64,000 nt of DNA from positions 248,001 through 312,000 of the forward strand of contig NZ_JBHRTR010000028.1 of assembly GCF_042646425.1 (NCBI RefSeq), given 5' to 3'. Of the stretch, positions 8,812 through 16,794 are shown in pieces. Positions within the stretch are counted from its first letter, which is position 1. Every line of letters starts with the position of its first letter. This stretch comes from Marinibaculum pumilum. Its GTDB lineage: Bacteria; Pseudomonadota; Alphaproteobacteria; Ferrovibrionales; Ferrovibrionaceae. The notes under the pieces are model-generated. The model saw only the letters and a program-made list of their open reading frames with translations. It was not told the origin of the DNA and searched no databases. The translations under genes and the position numbers were made by a program.

Positions 8812-11800
8812 TCAGTTACCGGCGAAGGCGCGGCGCAGCTCGAGGTCGGACATCTTCGCGGCATCGCGGATCAGCGGCTGGCTCAGTTCCAGGCGCGGCG
8901 TCGTCGGCGCGCCGAAGCGGCGGTCCAGAGGCACGCCCGGATGGTCGACCACGGCCTCTACGGCATCCAGGTCGATGAAGCGCTTGAACTTGTCCTCGAA
9001 CTTGCCTGCGAACGCCTGCATGCCGAGCATCTGATTGCCCTGGTAGCGGCGCAGGTCGACCGGGTCGGGGCTGCTCAGGAACAGCTGCATGCTGCGCGCC
9101 TGCCGCGCACGGTCTGCCAGGGTTGTCCCGCGGGCCGGAAGGATGCCGCCCGGGTCGAAGATCACCACCCGCCAGCGATCCGAGCCGGGCAGCGGCAGGA
9201 AAGCGAAATTGCCGGGATGGCCGTCCGACCAGACCAGCCCGGCCTTGTTCAGCGCCCGCTTGGCGACCTCGATGGCCACGGCCTGGCCGCGGGTGAACTT
9301 GCCGCCCTGCTTTCGGAGCATGGCTCCGGCCGGTTCGCCCTTGAAGCGGTCGACGATCTCGATGATCCCGCCATCCTCGAGCCGCCGGTAGAAGCCGCGC
9401 TGCTTCGGCACACCGACAAGGTTGGGGTCGAGCTTGGCATCCTCCAGGGCCTTGCGGCCGAAGACGTCGAAGGCGAGCTCGTTGCCCAGGCCGGGGGCGT
9501 CGCGCTGCTTCGAGGCGCGCGCCACCAGTTCGGGAAAGTCGGGCAGGTCCATCACCGCGTTGGTCCTGCCATCGTTGATGAAATCGCCCAGCCGCAGCGA
9601 CAGGTCCTCTCCGTCCAGGGTCTTGAACTGGAACACCCGGTTCGGGCCCAGGCTGGTTGAGGGCTGCAGCTCCGATGCGGTCGCGGCGGTGAAGGTCGCG
9701 GCCTTGCGGGCGAAGCCGAAGGGGCGCGGCCGCAGGCCCAGGTCCGGGTCGCTGGCGCGCACGACCCGGATCATCGGCTCCTGCCCCTCGCGCACCAGGC
9801 GGCGGACGAAGGCGCCGGCATCCATGTCCACCAGGGCGCCATACTTGGGGTCGAAGAAGCGCACCTTTTCCGGCACGCCGGCGGCGCTTGTCAGGACATC
9901 CTCCAGCACCACGGGTCGGCGGCGGCCGGGCATGTCCAGCACCACCTCCGGCACCCAGCCACCGTCGAGCAGCGCCTTGAAATCCTCCAGCCGCATCTTG
10001 CGCGCGGTTTCCAGCGGTGCGGTCGCCACCTTCAGGCCGGAGGCGCGCAGCCGCTGCTTGCGGACCGCCCAGGGCAGCGGCGTGTCCACGCCCCAGGTGG
10101 CGGCGCGGGCGCGGAAGCTCTCCGGCCGCTGCGCCAGCATGTCGGCCAGCATGCGCTGCTGGTCGGTGAAGCCCTCCAGCTCGGTGAGCTCCCGCCCGAT
10201 GGCCCGCCAGAGGGCGTAGTTGCCGGCCACGGTGCCGTCGTTCACCGCCTTGCTGGCGGGCGTGAAGATGCTGCCCCGGCCCAGTTCGGAGACCCCGACA
10301 TCGGCGCCGAACTCCGATGTCAGCTCGTTCTGCAGCTTGATGAAGTTCCCCGCCGGTGGGGTGTTGGTGCCGGGTGCTTTCAGCTTCACGGGCACGTCGC
10401 GGGTGCCGGGCAGCATCGCCTTGTCGAGCAGGCCCGATTGCGGCTGCAGCGAGCGCGCGATGGCGTCCCGCTCTGCCTTGCTCAGGGAGCGCGGCAGCCG
10501 GTCGATCTTCTCCATGACCTCGACCAGCCGCGGCCCGCCCTTGCGGGGCATGTCCAGCACCCGGCGGAATCGGCTGGCGTCGAAAGCGGCGCCGGCGGTG
10601 CCGGTCAGGTAGCGCGCGGTCTTCCGCGGCATCACCAGCCCCGGGATGCTGCCGCCCTTGAAGCGCGCGCCGTGAAAGCGCATCGGCTGCATCATGTCGC
10701 TCAGCGAGGCGGCGCCGACCAGCACTTCCAGCCCCAGACCGGCGGCGGCGGCCCAGTAGTCGAAGCTGGTGGCCGGCTGGCCATAGATCGTGCGGCCGGT
10801 GAACAGCACCACCAGGTCGCCGACCGGGGTGAAGTTCGCCACCCCTTCGTACATGCCGAAGGTGACCCCGGTGTAGAAGGTCTTCGCCAGCGCGTTCATC
10901 TTCTCGCGGCCGGCATGCAGGACGGCGCTGTAGACCGCGCGCTGTTCCAGGCAGCGCATGTCCCGCAGCAGGGTCAGCTGGGTCTCCCGGTCCTGCTCCG
11001 GCCGCGGCCGGTCCTCCGGCGCCCCGGTGCAGAACTGCCAGATGACACCCGGCGCCAGCAGGGTCGCCTCCGCGGCGCGGCGGCCGATCGTATCCGCCCC
11101 GTCGCTGCCCAGCGGGGTATCCATGGTGTCGCCCAGCAGGGCATCCAGCCACATCGTGGAACTGCCGCCGCCGATATCGGCCTGGTAGCCGTTCTGCACC
11201 TTGGCGACATCCTGCGGCGTGTAGAGCACCAGCCCCTTGCCCGGCTCCACAGGCTCGAGGCTGATGTTGCGCGGCCGCATATAGGCGGTCGGGCCGTTGC
11301 CGCCGCCGGTATAGACATCGCCGATCGCCGCCCGGTGCAGGTCGGTCAGCCCGTCCAGGCGCATCAGCTTCTCGTAGTTGTAGACCAGGCGCAGCGACTG
11401 GTGCGCCGCCTCCTTGGCGCTGGCCGGCTGGTCGCTCCTGAGAATCGCCTCGAACAGGGTGCGCCAGTCCGCCATGCGGGAGGCCTGCAGCGCGATCGTC
11501 GCCTGCACCCAACTCGGGTAGTACTGGAAGCGATAGGCGGCGTTCCCGGCGGACTCTCCCGCCGCCAGTTCCACCATGCCGCCAGCGGGCAGTTCCAGCT
11601 CCAGGCAGGTGCCGCGCTGGCCGGAGAAGTACTGCCCCATCCAGTCAAAGGACATCACCGGCGGCCGGTAGCGCGGCCGTTGCGCGCAGCTGTTGGCGAT
11701 GGAGACCGGGTCCTTCAGCCGGTAGCGCACGATGCCGTCGTCGGGCACATCCGCCTCCAGGCTGACCGAATTGCCGCCGCCGCCGTCCATCGGCCGGATG

Positions 11801-12960
11801 GCGACCTCCATCGCGGGGCCGATCTCTTTCGCGCGCTGCTCGTTGGTCACGGCGGCGATGGTGAAGGGCTGGTGCTGGAGGACGGACAGAAGCGGCTTCG
11901 GGTCCTCGACGCCGACAGGATAGGCTTCCAGGCGGACCCCGTCCTGCATGTCGATCGCGATGATCGGGACATAGGCCAGGTCGAATTCCAGCGGCGCGCC
12001 GGCATCGATGACCTCGGCGCTGCGTTCGCCGGCGTCGCTCTCCTCCCAGCGGATCTGCTGGCGATACCAGAGCATCTTCAGCCGCGGGCTGAAGGACGGC
12101 CCGACCGGCACCAGGTCGATCCGCCACTCCACCTCCCCGGCTTTGGCGCGGCGCGCCCAGCCCGGGATCAGCTTGTTCATCTCGTCCGCTTCCGGACGAT
12201 GGTGCAGCCGGACCGCCACTGCCTCGCCCGGCGCGGCGATATAGCTGCCGTCCCAGACCCGGCGATCGGTATGCAGCTTCACGTTCGTGCCGAACGGGGC
12301 CGCCCCGTCGTTGCCGTCGCCGCCCGGCAGGCCCGCCGTGGTGAGCACGGCGACGAGTTCGCCCGTGTCGGATTCCCAGCGCCCGAGCAGGGTTTCCAGC
12401 GGCACCGCCTCTTCCGGCTGAGGCGCGGCCGCTTCCTCGCCGGAAGGCCCGGGTTCGTCCGTCGCCGCACCGGCTTCGCCGCCACCGCCGTCCGGCGTCC
12501 CGCCGGCGACATCTCCCGGTGCCTCGTCATCCTGCGACGGGTTGGGTGCGGCCGGCGGTGCATCACCGCGATCGGCGGCGGGGCCCTCGGGATCCTCGTC
12601 GAAGCCGGGGCCGGCCACCGGCATGTCCATACCGTCACGGGCGCGATCCGCCGCACCCGTGCGGCCATCCGGCCCGACCGACGGGTCGCCGCCGGGAAGG
12701 TCCATGCCGCCGGTCTCGGGGTCTTCCGGATCGAAGCCGCTGCCGGCGCCTGGCAGGGACATCCCGCCGGTCTCCGGATCCTCGATATCGGCCGCCTCGT
12801 CCAGGCCCGGCAGCTGCAGCTCGACCGCGGGCAGGGTCGGCAACTCCGCCACCGGTTCCTCCACCGGCTTCGGCTCGGACTGGGCCATCGCGACGACCGG
12901 CGGGAGTGCAAACAGGGCGGCCGTCAGCGCCACAGTATGGGCGAGGGCTCGGATCCTCAT
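8812..12960 (-). CDS. Large exported protein with pretoxin-like segment and kinase-like C-terminus
   Basis: A 1382-residue protein, not recognised as a whole. It has a signal peptide (cleavage near VAMAQ, residue 27). An acidic Pro/Gly-rich stretch follows with three degenerate copies of a DPETGGM.LPG unit (about 58-125). A beta-rich middle comes next, then a hydrophobic segment beginning FTPVGDLVVLFTG at residue 710, which resembles the pretoxin hairpin of polymorphic toxins. Near the C-terminus, SDGHPGNFAF (D1246, N1251) and, 18 residues later, IFDPGG (D1269) match the catalytic loop and metal-binding Asp of kinase folds of the APH/ABC1 sort (HGDxHPGN ... DFG). A clear ATP-anchoring lysine is not obvious. 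The start overlaps the stop of the upstream 496-residue gene (ATGA), so the two are made together. The domain readings are inference; existence as a gene is secure. Confidence 0.85.
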   Translation of the reverse strand: MRIRALAHTVALTAALFALPPVVAMAQSEPKPVEEPVAELPTLPAVELQLPGLDEAADIEDPETGGMSLPGAGSGFDPEDPETGGMDLPGGDPSVGPDGRTGAADRARDGMDMPVAGPGFDEDPEGPAADRGDAPPAAPNPSQDDEAPGDVAGGTPDGGGGEAGAATDEPGPSGEEAAAPQPEEAVPLETLLGRWESDTGELVAVLTTAGLPGGDGNDGAAPFGTNVKLHTDRRVWDGSYIAAPGEAVAVRLHHRPEADEMNKLIPGWARRAKAGEVEWRIDLVPVGPSFSPRLKMLWYRQQIRWEESDAGERSAEVIDAGAPLEFDLAYVPIIAIDMQDGVRLEAYPVGVEDPKPLLSVLQHQPFTIAAVTNEQRAKEIGPAMEVAIRPMDGGGGNSVSLEADVPDDGIVRYRLKDPVSIANSCAQRPRYRPPVMSFDWMGQYFSGQRGTCLELELPAGGMVELAAGESAGNAAYRFQYYPSWVQATIALQASRMADWRTLFEAILRSDQPASAKEAAHQSLRLVYNYEKLMRLDGLTDLHRAAIGDVYTGGGNGPTAYMRPRNISLEPVEPGKGLVLYTPQDVAKVQNGYQADIGGGSSTMWLDALLGDTMDTPLGSDGADTIGRRAAEATLLAPGVIWQFCTGAPEDRPRPEQDRETQLTLLRDMRCLEQRAVYSAVLHAGREKMNALAKTFYTGVTFGMYEGVANFTPVGDLVVLFTGRTIYGQPATSFDYWAAAAGLGLEVLVGAASLSDMMQPMRFHGARFKGGSIPGLVMPRKTARYLTGTAGAAFDASRFRRVLDMPRKGGPRLVEVMEKIDRLPRSLSKAERDAIARSLQPQSGLLDKAMLPGTRDVPVKLKAPGTNTPPAGNFIKLQNELTSEFGADVGVSELGRGSIFTPASKAVNDGTVAGNYALWRAIGRELTELEGFTDQQRMLADMLAQRPESFRARAATWGVDTPLPWAVRKQRLRASGLKVATAPLETARKMRLEDFKALLDGGWVPEVVLDMPGRRRPVVLEDVLTSAAGVPEKVRFFDPKYGALVDMDAGAFVRRLVREGQEPMIRVVRASDPDLGLRPRPFGFARKAATFTAATASELQPSTSLGPNRVFQFKTLDGEDLSLRLGDFINDGRTNAVMDLPDFPELVARASKQRDAPGLGNELAFDVFGRKALEDAKLDPNLVGVPKQRGFYRRLEDGGIIEIVDRFKGEPAGAMLRKQGGKFTRGQAVAIEVAKRALNKAGLVWSDGHPGNFAFLPLPGSDRWRVVIFDPGGILPARGTTLADRARQARSMQLFLSSPDPVDLRRYQGNQMLGMQAFAGKFEDKFKRFIDLDAVEAVVDHPGVPLDRRFGAPTTPRLELSQPLIRDAAKMSDLELRRAFAGN

Positions 12961-14447
12961 GGAAGGGCCGAGTCCAGCGCAGTATAGCGCTGCCGGCGTT
13001 CGCCATAGCGCTCCGCGGTGCCGGAAAGATGCTCCGCAACGTCGTGAACCCGGCTGACCTTCATCGCGTCCGGGTCGTAGGTGACCAGCATGCCGAAGCT
13101 GGCGACCCGCAGCTCCAGGTAGCGGTCGGCCTCGCCGGAGGTGACCTCGGCCAACAGCCAGTAGGGCGAATCCCAGCCGCCGCCGGCAAGCTGGCTGCGG
13201 ATCGGGCCCGGCAGCGCCTCGTTCATCTGGCAGGCAGCCGTCAGGGTCGTGCGGCCGGCCAGACGCCTGCCGTCGAACCAGGCCTCGTCGAAGGGAATCG
13301 GGCAGAGGGCGTCCGGCGCGAAGACCAGGGTCACGGGTCGTGCCCGCGGATCGGCCTTCACCTCGTTCACCCCGGACGGGTCGAAGCGCATGGCGGCCGG
13401 CGGCGGGCCGTCGGCCGCGCCGCTCAGCTCGGCGATCCGCGCATCCAGCTCGGCAAGGCGTTCGTCCAGGTCGCCGACCATCGGCTGTTCGCCGTCATAT
13501 TCCCAGGGATCGGAGAGGCGGCGGAACCGCTCCTGCCGCTGCACGGCGCCGGTCTCGGTATTGCGCCAGACATAGGCGACCCGGTCGCGCAGGCGCTGCT
13601 GCTCCGCCCGCAGGGCGCTGACTTCTTCCGCCACAGCCTTTGGGTCGGCAGCGACCTCGCCCGCGCCGGGTTCGCCGGCCGCGATCGAGAGAACATGGCC
13701 GCCGGTCATCAGCCAATCGCCGAGGATCGATTTCCGCAGCCGCCGGCCCTCTTCCGCCAGGGCGTCGGCGTCCTTGACCTCCGCCGGCTGGTCGGTGGCG
13801 CGGGTCTCGTAGCGGGCCGCACCGGTCTCGGGGTCCACCTGCAGCGCCACCTCCCCGGGCAGGGTGGTGCGGAAGGCCGGGGTTTTGCCGCTGCCGTCGG
13901 ACTCAACGGTGAGCGCGGCCCGCCCGGTTTCCGGCGACCAGTCCAGGGTCACCGTGCGCCCGTCGTCCAGGCTGCTGGTGTGGCGCCGCGCCAGGCCACC
14001 GCTTCGCAGCGTCTCCAGCGCCGCCAATGCCGCGGCCTCGGTGCCTTCTGCGGCGGTGTCGGGGAGCAGCTCGCGGATGCGGGCGGCCGATGCCGCCGCA
14101 TCGAGCGGCAGCAATCCGCGCACCAGCTCGGCAGTTGCAGGTGCTTCCGGCGGGCGGCCCAGCAGGCGGGCGAGGTCGCGATAGCTGTCGCCGACCGCCA
14201 CCGGGCTGCGGGCGTAGATGCCCGCCCGCATCTCCTTCAGGGCGTCGAGGCTGGCCTGCGCCGCGGCGGCGGCGGCCGGCCCTGCCTGCTTCTGCGGGTC
14301 CAGGCGGTCCGGTGCCGTATCGTAAAGCGCTGCGGCAACACCGGCCAGATGGCCGGGAATCGCCTCGGCCACAGCATCCCGTACCGAAGGCACAAGACAC
14401 AGCAGAAAGCTTGCAAGTGCTAAGTGAATCGCCGGCCGTGAGATCAT
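12957..14447 (-). CDS. Exported protein of unknown function coupled to the large kinase-like protein
   Basis: A 496-residue protein. The frame is open to 14834, but the ATG at 14447 follows GAGAG and opens a signal peptide (MISRPAIHLALASFLLCLV), so it is the likely start. After an Ala-rich helical region come a beta-rich segment (RTVTLDWSPETGRAALTVE), a short coiled coil (EVSALRAEQQRLRDRVAYV) and a C-terminal beta-rich domain with three cysteines. It contains LGDW-GGHVLSI, similar to LGRW-TGELVAVL in its partner, which may mark a shared small beta domain. It is the first gene of a two-gene operon and probably works with the 1382-residue protein outside the cytoplasm. No function recognised. 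Confidence 0.82.
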   Translation of the reverse strand: MISRPAIHLALASFLLCLVPSVRDAVAEAIPGHLAGVAAALYDTAPDRLDPQKQAGPAAAAAAQASLDALKEMRAGIYARSPVAVGDSYRDLARLLGRPPEAPATAELVRGLLPLDAAASAARIRELLPDTAAEGTEAAALAALETLRSGGLARRHTSSLDDGRTVTLDWSPETGRAALTVESDGSGKTPAFRTTLPGEVALQVDPETGAARYETRATDQPAEVKDADALAEEGRRLRKSILGDWLMTGGHVLSIAAGEPGAGEVAADPKAVAEEVSALRAEQQRLRDRVAYVWRNTETGAVQRQERFRRLSDPWEYDGEQPMVGDLDERLAELDARIAELSGAADGPPPAAMRFDPSGVNEVKADPRARPVTLVFAPDALCPIPFDEAWFDGRRLAGRTTLTAACQMNEALPGPIRSQLAGGGWDSPYWLLAEVTSGEADRYLELRVASFGMLVTYDPDAMKVSRVHDVAEHLSGTAERYGERRQRYTALDSALP

Positions 14448-14577
14448 CTCTCGAATATTACCGTCCGGTGTCAGGTTGCGGCTGCGCTTCGTCAACTTTA
14501 TACACAAAGGGTGATCGACGGGCCAATCGTCGCACCGCCATTTGCTATCCTGGCAATCGCAATCCTGGGGGCACGCC

Positions 14578-15351
14578 ATGACGGGACTCACCGCTTCGAT
14601 CCGCACTGCCGCCCTGGCCGCCACCGTGGCGGGCGCGGCGCTGGCCGCCGCACTGGCGCCGGATGCCGCTGCGGCCGGGGAAGAGGTGTTCCGCGACGAT
14701 TTCGACAGCGGCGAACTGGGTGGCCAGTGGACTGTCTCGAACCCCGATCCCAGCGGTTTCATCGTCGAGGATGGCCAGCTGATCGTGATCGCCGGCGCGA
14801 AGGGCGATCTGGCCGAACCGGAGAAGGCGAACATCTTCCTGCTCGACGTGCCGCTGCCGGATGGCGACTGGGAGATCGAGGTCGTCTACGACGCGGAGTT
14901 CAACACCCGGCACGAGAACCTGCAGTTCGGGCTCTACGACGACGCGGAGAACTTTCTGGTTGTGTCCAGTGGCCTGGGCGGCCGCTTCAAGTACAACTGC
15001 GCCCTGGAAGTCGGCATGGACGACATGAGCCGCGGCCAGCTGAAGACCAACAGCACCACCCTCACCGACTGGGAGGCGTGCCAGGGCAAGGTGGTCGACT
15101 TCATGCAGCGCCAGGGGGCCAATCCCCGCCCCTACAAGCTGACCCTGCGGAAGAAGGGACGGAGCTATTCGGCCACCCACCAGTTCGGCGACGAACTGCC
15201 GGAGGAGGAAAAGCCGCGCATCGTCGAGACCGGCGCCGTCGCCACCCTGCGGCCGCCGAAGCGCATCGTCCTCGCCGCCGGCCAGAAGGCGGAGCCGCAG
15301 GGCGAAACCCTGTTCATGATCGACCGCATCGTCGTCCGCAAGGCGGACTGA
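14578..15351 (+). CDS. Exported protein with concanavalin/LamG-like domain, paralogue of the next gene's C-terminus
   Basis: A 257-residue protein. ATG at 14578 starts a signal peptide ending in DAAAA (about residue 33). The remainder (35-257) is one beta-rich domain opening VFRDDFDSGELGGQW, the usual start of jelly-roll/concanavalin-like glycan-binding domains. It is largely identical, block by block, to the C-terminal domain of the next gene: both have WE(I/M)EVVYDAEFNTRHE, LQFGLYDDAENFLVVSSGLGGRF and NCALEVGMDDMSRGQLK. It has two mature cysteines placed as in the paralogue. It is divergent from the 496-residue gene across 130 bases. A carbohydrate or surface-polymer ligand is an inference. 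Confidence 0.83.
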   Translation: MTGLTASIRTAALAATVAGAALAAALAPDAAAAGEEVFRDDFDSGELGGQWTVSNPDPSGFIVEDGQLIVIAGAKGDLAEPEKANIFLLDVPLPDGDWEIEVVYDAEFNTRHENLQFGLYDDAENFLVVSSGLGGRFKYNCALEVGMDDMSRGQLKTNSTTLTDWEACQGKVVDFMQRQGANPRPYKLTLRKKGRSYSATHQFGDELPEEEKPRIVETGAVATLRPPKRIVLAAGQKAEPQGETLFMIDRIVVRKAD

Positions 15352-15416
15352 GCCCGGTCCGCATCGTGCACCGGCCGGCAATGCTGCCGACCCATCCCAG
15401 CCGCATCGGAGACGCC

Positions 15417-16778
15417 ATGACCCGCCCCACCGCACCGATCCGCGCCATGACGATTGCCGCCTGCGCCCTGGTCATGGGCTCCGGCCTTGCGGCCTTGCCG
15501 GCTGCAGCCGACACCCAGGTCATGTACGTCCTGGACGGCTCGAACTCTATGTGGGGCCAGATCGACGGGGTGGCGAAGATCCAGACCGCGAAGGAGGTGC
15601 TGGGCGAACTGCTGCAGGCGGAGGGGGCGCAGAAGGTCGGCCTGCTCGCCTATGGCCATCGCAGCAAGACAGACTGCGGCGATATCGAGGTGTTGGCCCC
15701 GGTCGGCGCCAGGGCCGGCGAACTGAAGGCGGGCATCGGCAAGGTCACGCCGACCGGCAAGACGCCGATCTCCGCGGCGCTGAAGGCGGCTGCGGAAGCA
15801 CTGCCCGCCGGCGACCACCAGAACAACATCGTGCTGATCTCCGACGGGCTGGAGACCTGCAATGCCGACCCCTGCGCCACCGCGCAGGCGCTGGCGGCGC
15901 AGGGTGTGAACACCCGCATCCATGTGGTCGGCTTCGACATCGGCGAACAGGACCGCGAGAAGCTGGAGTGCATCGCGGTCAATGGCGGGGTCTATGTCGA
16001 CGCACGCTCCGCCGACGACCTGAAGGGGGCGCTGACCCAGGTCGCCGAGGTGGTCGCCGAGCCCGAGCCCGAGCCCGAACCGGAACCGGAGCCCGCGCCG
16101 CAGGCGGTGGAGGTGTTCCGCGACGATTTCGACCAGGGCGAACTGGCCGGCCACTGGAATGTGGCGCAGCCGAACCCGGACGGCTTCATCGTCGAGGATG
16201 GCAACCTGGTCCTGATCGCCGGCCAGAAGGGCACGATGGCCGATCCGGAAAAGGAGAACCTGTTCCTGCTGGACGTGCCGCTGCCCGACGGCGACTGGGA
16301 GATGGAGGTCGTCTACGACGCGGAGTTCAATACCCGGCACGAGATCCTGCAGTTCGGCCTCTACGACGATGCGGAGAACTTCCTGGTCGTCTCCTCCGGC
16401 CTGGGCGGGCGGTTCCCCTACAATTGCGCCCTCGAAGTCGGCATGGACGACATGAGCCGCGGCCAGCTGAAGGAGAACCGGACGAACCTGGGCGACTGGG
16501 AGGCCTGCCAGGGCGACGTCGTCAACTTCATGAAGCGCAAGGGGATCGGCCCCCGCCCCTACAGAATCACCCTGGTGAAGGAGGGGCGGAGCTATTCCGC
16601 CACCCACCAGTTCGGCGACGAGGTGCCGGAGGGCGAGGAACCCCGGATCGAGAAGACGGGCGCCGTCAGCAGCCTGCGGCCGCCCAAGGGGGTCGCCCTG
16701 ACCGCCGGCCAGGTCGCCGATACCGAGGGCGAGACCCTGTTCCTGATCGACCGGGTGGTGGTCCGCCAGCGCAATTGA
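15417..16778 (+). CDS. Exported VWA-domain protein with C-terminal LamG-like domain
   Basis: A 453-residue protein. A signal peptide (to about residue 31, LPAAAD) leads into a von Willebrand factor A domain with an intact MIDAS: DGSNS (D40, S42, S44), a TPTGKTP segment near 111-117 and SDGLE (D143). A strict Glu-Pro linker (about 215-228) joins it to a domain (231-453) that is a close duplicate of the whole mature protein encoded just upstream. The VWA half resembles periplasmic VWA proteins annotated as Mg-dependent adhesion or assembly factors. It lies 65 bases after its paralogue and is probably co-transcribed. It may bind a partner through the metal site; the partner is unknown. Confidence 0.88.
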   Translation: MTRPTAPIRAMTIAACALVMGSGLAALPAAADTQVMYVLDGSNSMWGQIDGVAKIQTAKEVLGELLQAEGAQKVGLLAYGHRSKTDCGDIEVLAPVGARAGELKAGIGKVTPTGKTPISAALKAAAEALPAGDHQNNIVLISDGLETCNADPCATAQALAAQGVNTRIHVVGFDIGEQDREKLECIAVNGGVYVDARSADDLKGALTQVAEVVAEPEPEPEPEPEPAPQAVEVFRDDFDQGELAGHWNVAQPNPDGFIVEDGNLVLIAGQKGTMADPEKENLFLLDVPLPDGDWEMEVVYDAEFNTRHEILQFGLYDDAENFLVVSSGLGGRFPYNCALEVGMDDMSRGQLKENRTNLGDWEACQGDVVNFMKRKGIGPRPYRITLVKEGRSYSATHQFGDEVPEGEEPRIEKTGAVSSLRPPKGVALTAGQVADTEGETLFLIDRVVVRQRN

Positions 16779-16794
16779 GCGGTGGGTCGGGGCC

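Noticed and set aside
10438..12987. 849-residue plus-strand frame opposite the large exported protein
   Set aside because: Composition is shadow-like (His/Arg/Gln-rich) and it has no domain, while the minus-strand frame has a signal peptide and recognisable motifs.
16070..16105. Tandem GAGCCC/GAACCG repeats resembling a microsatellite
   Set aside because: They encode the Glu-Pro linker of the VWA protein, a normal interdomain spacer, not a separate repeat element.
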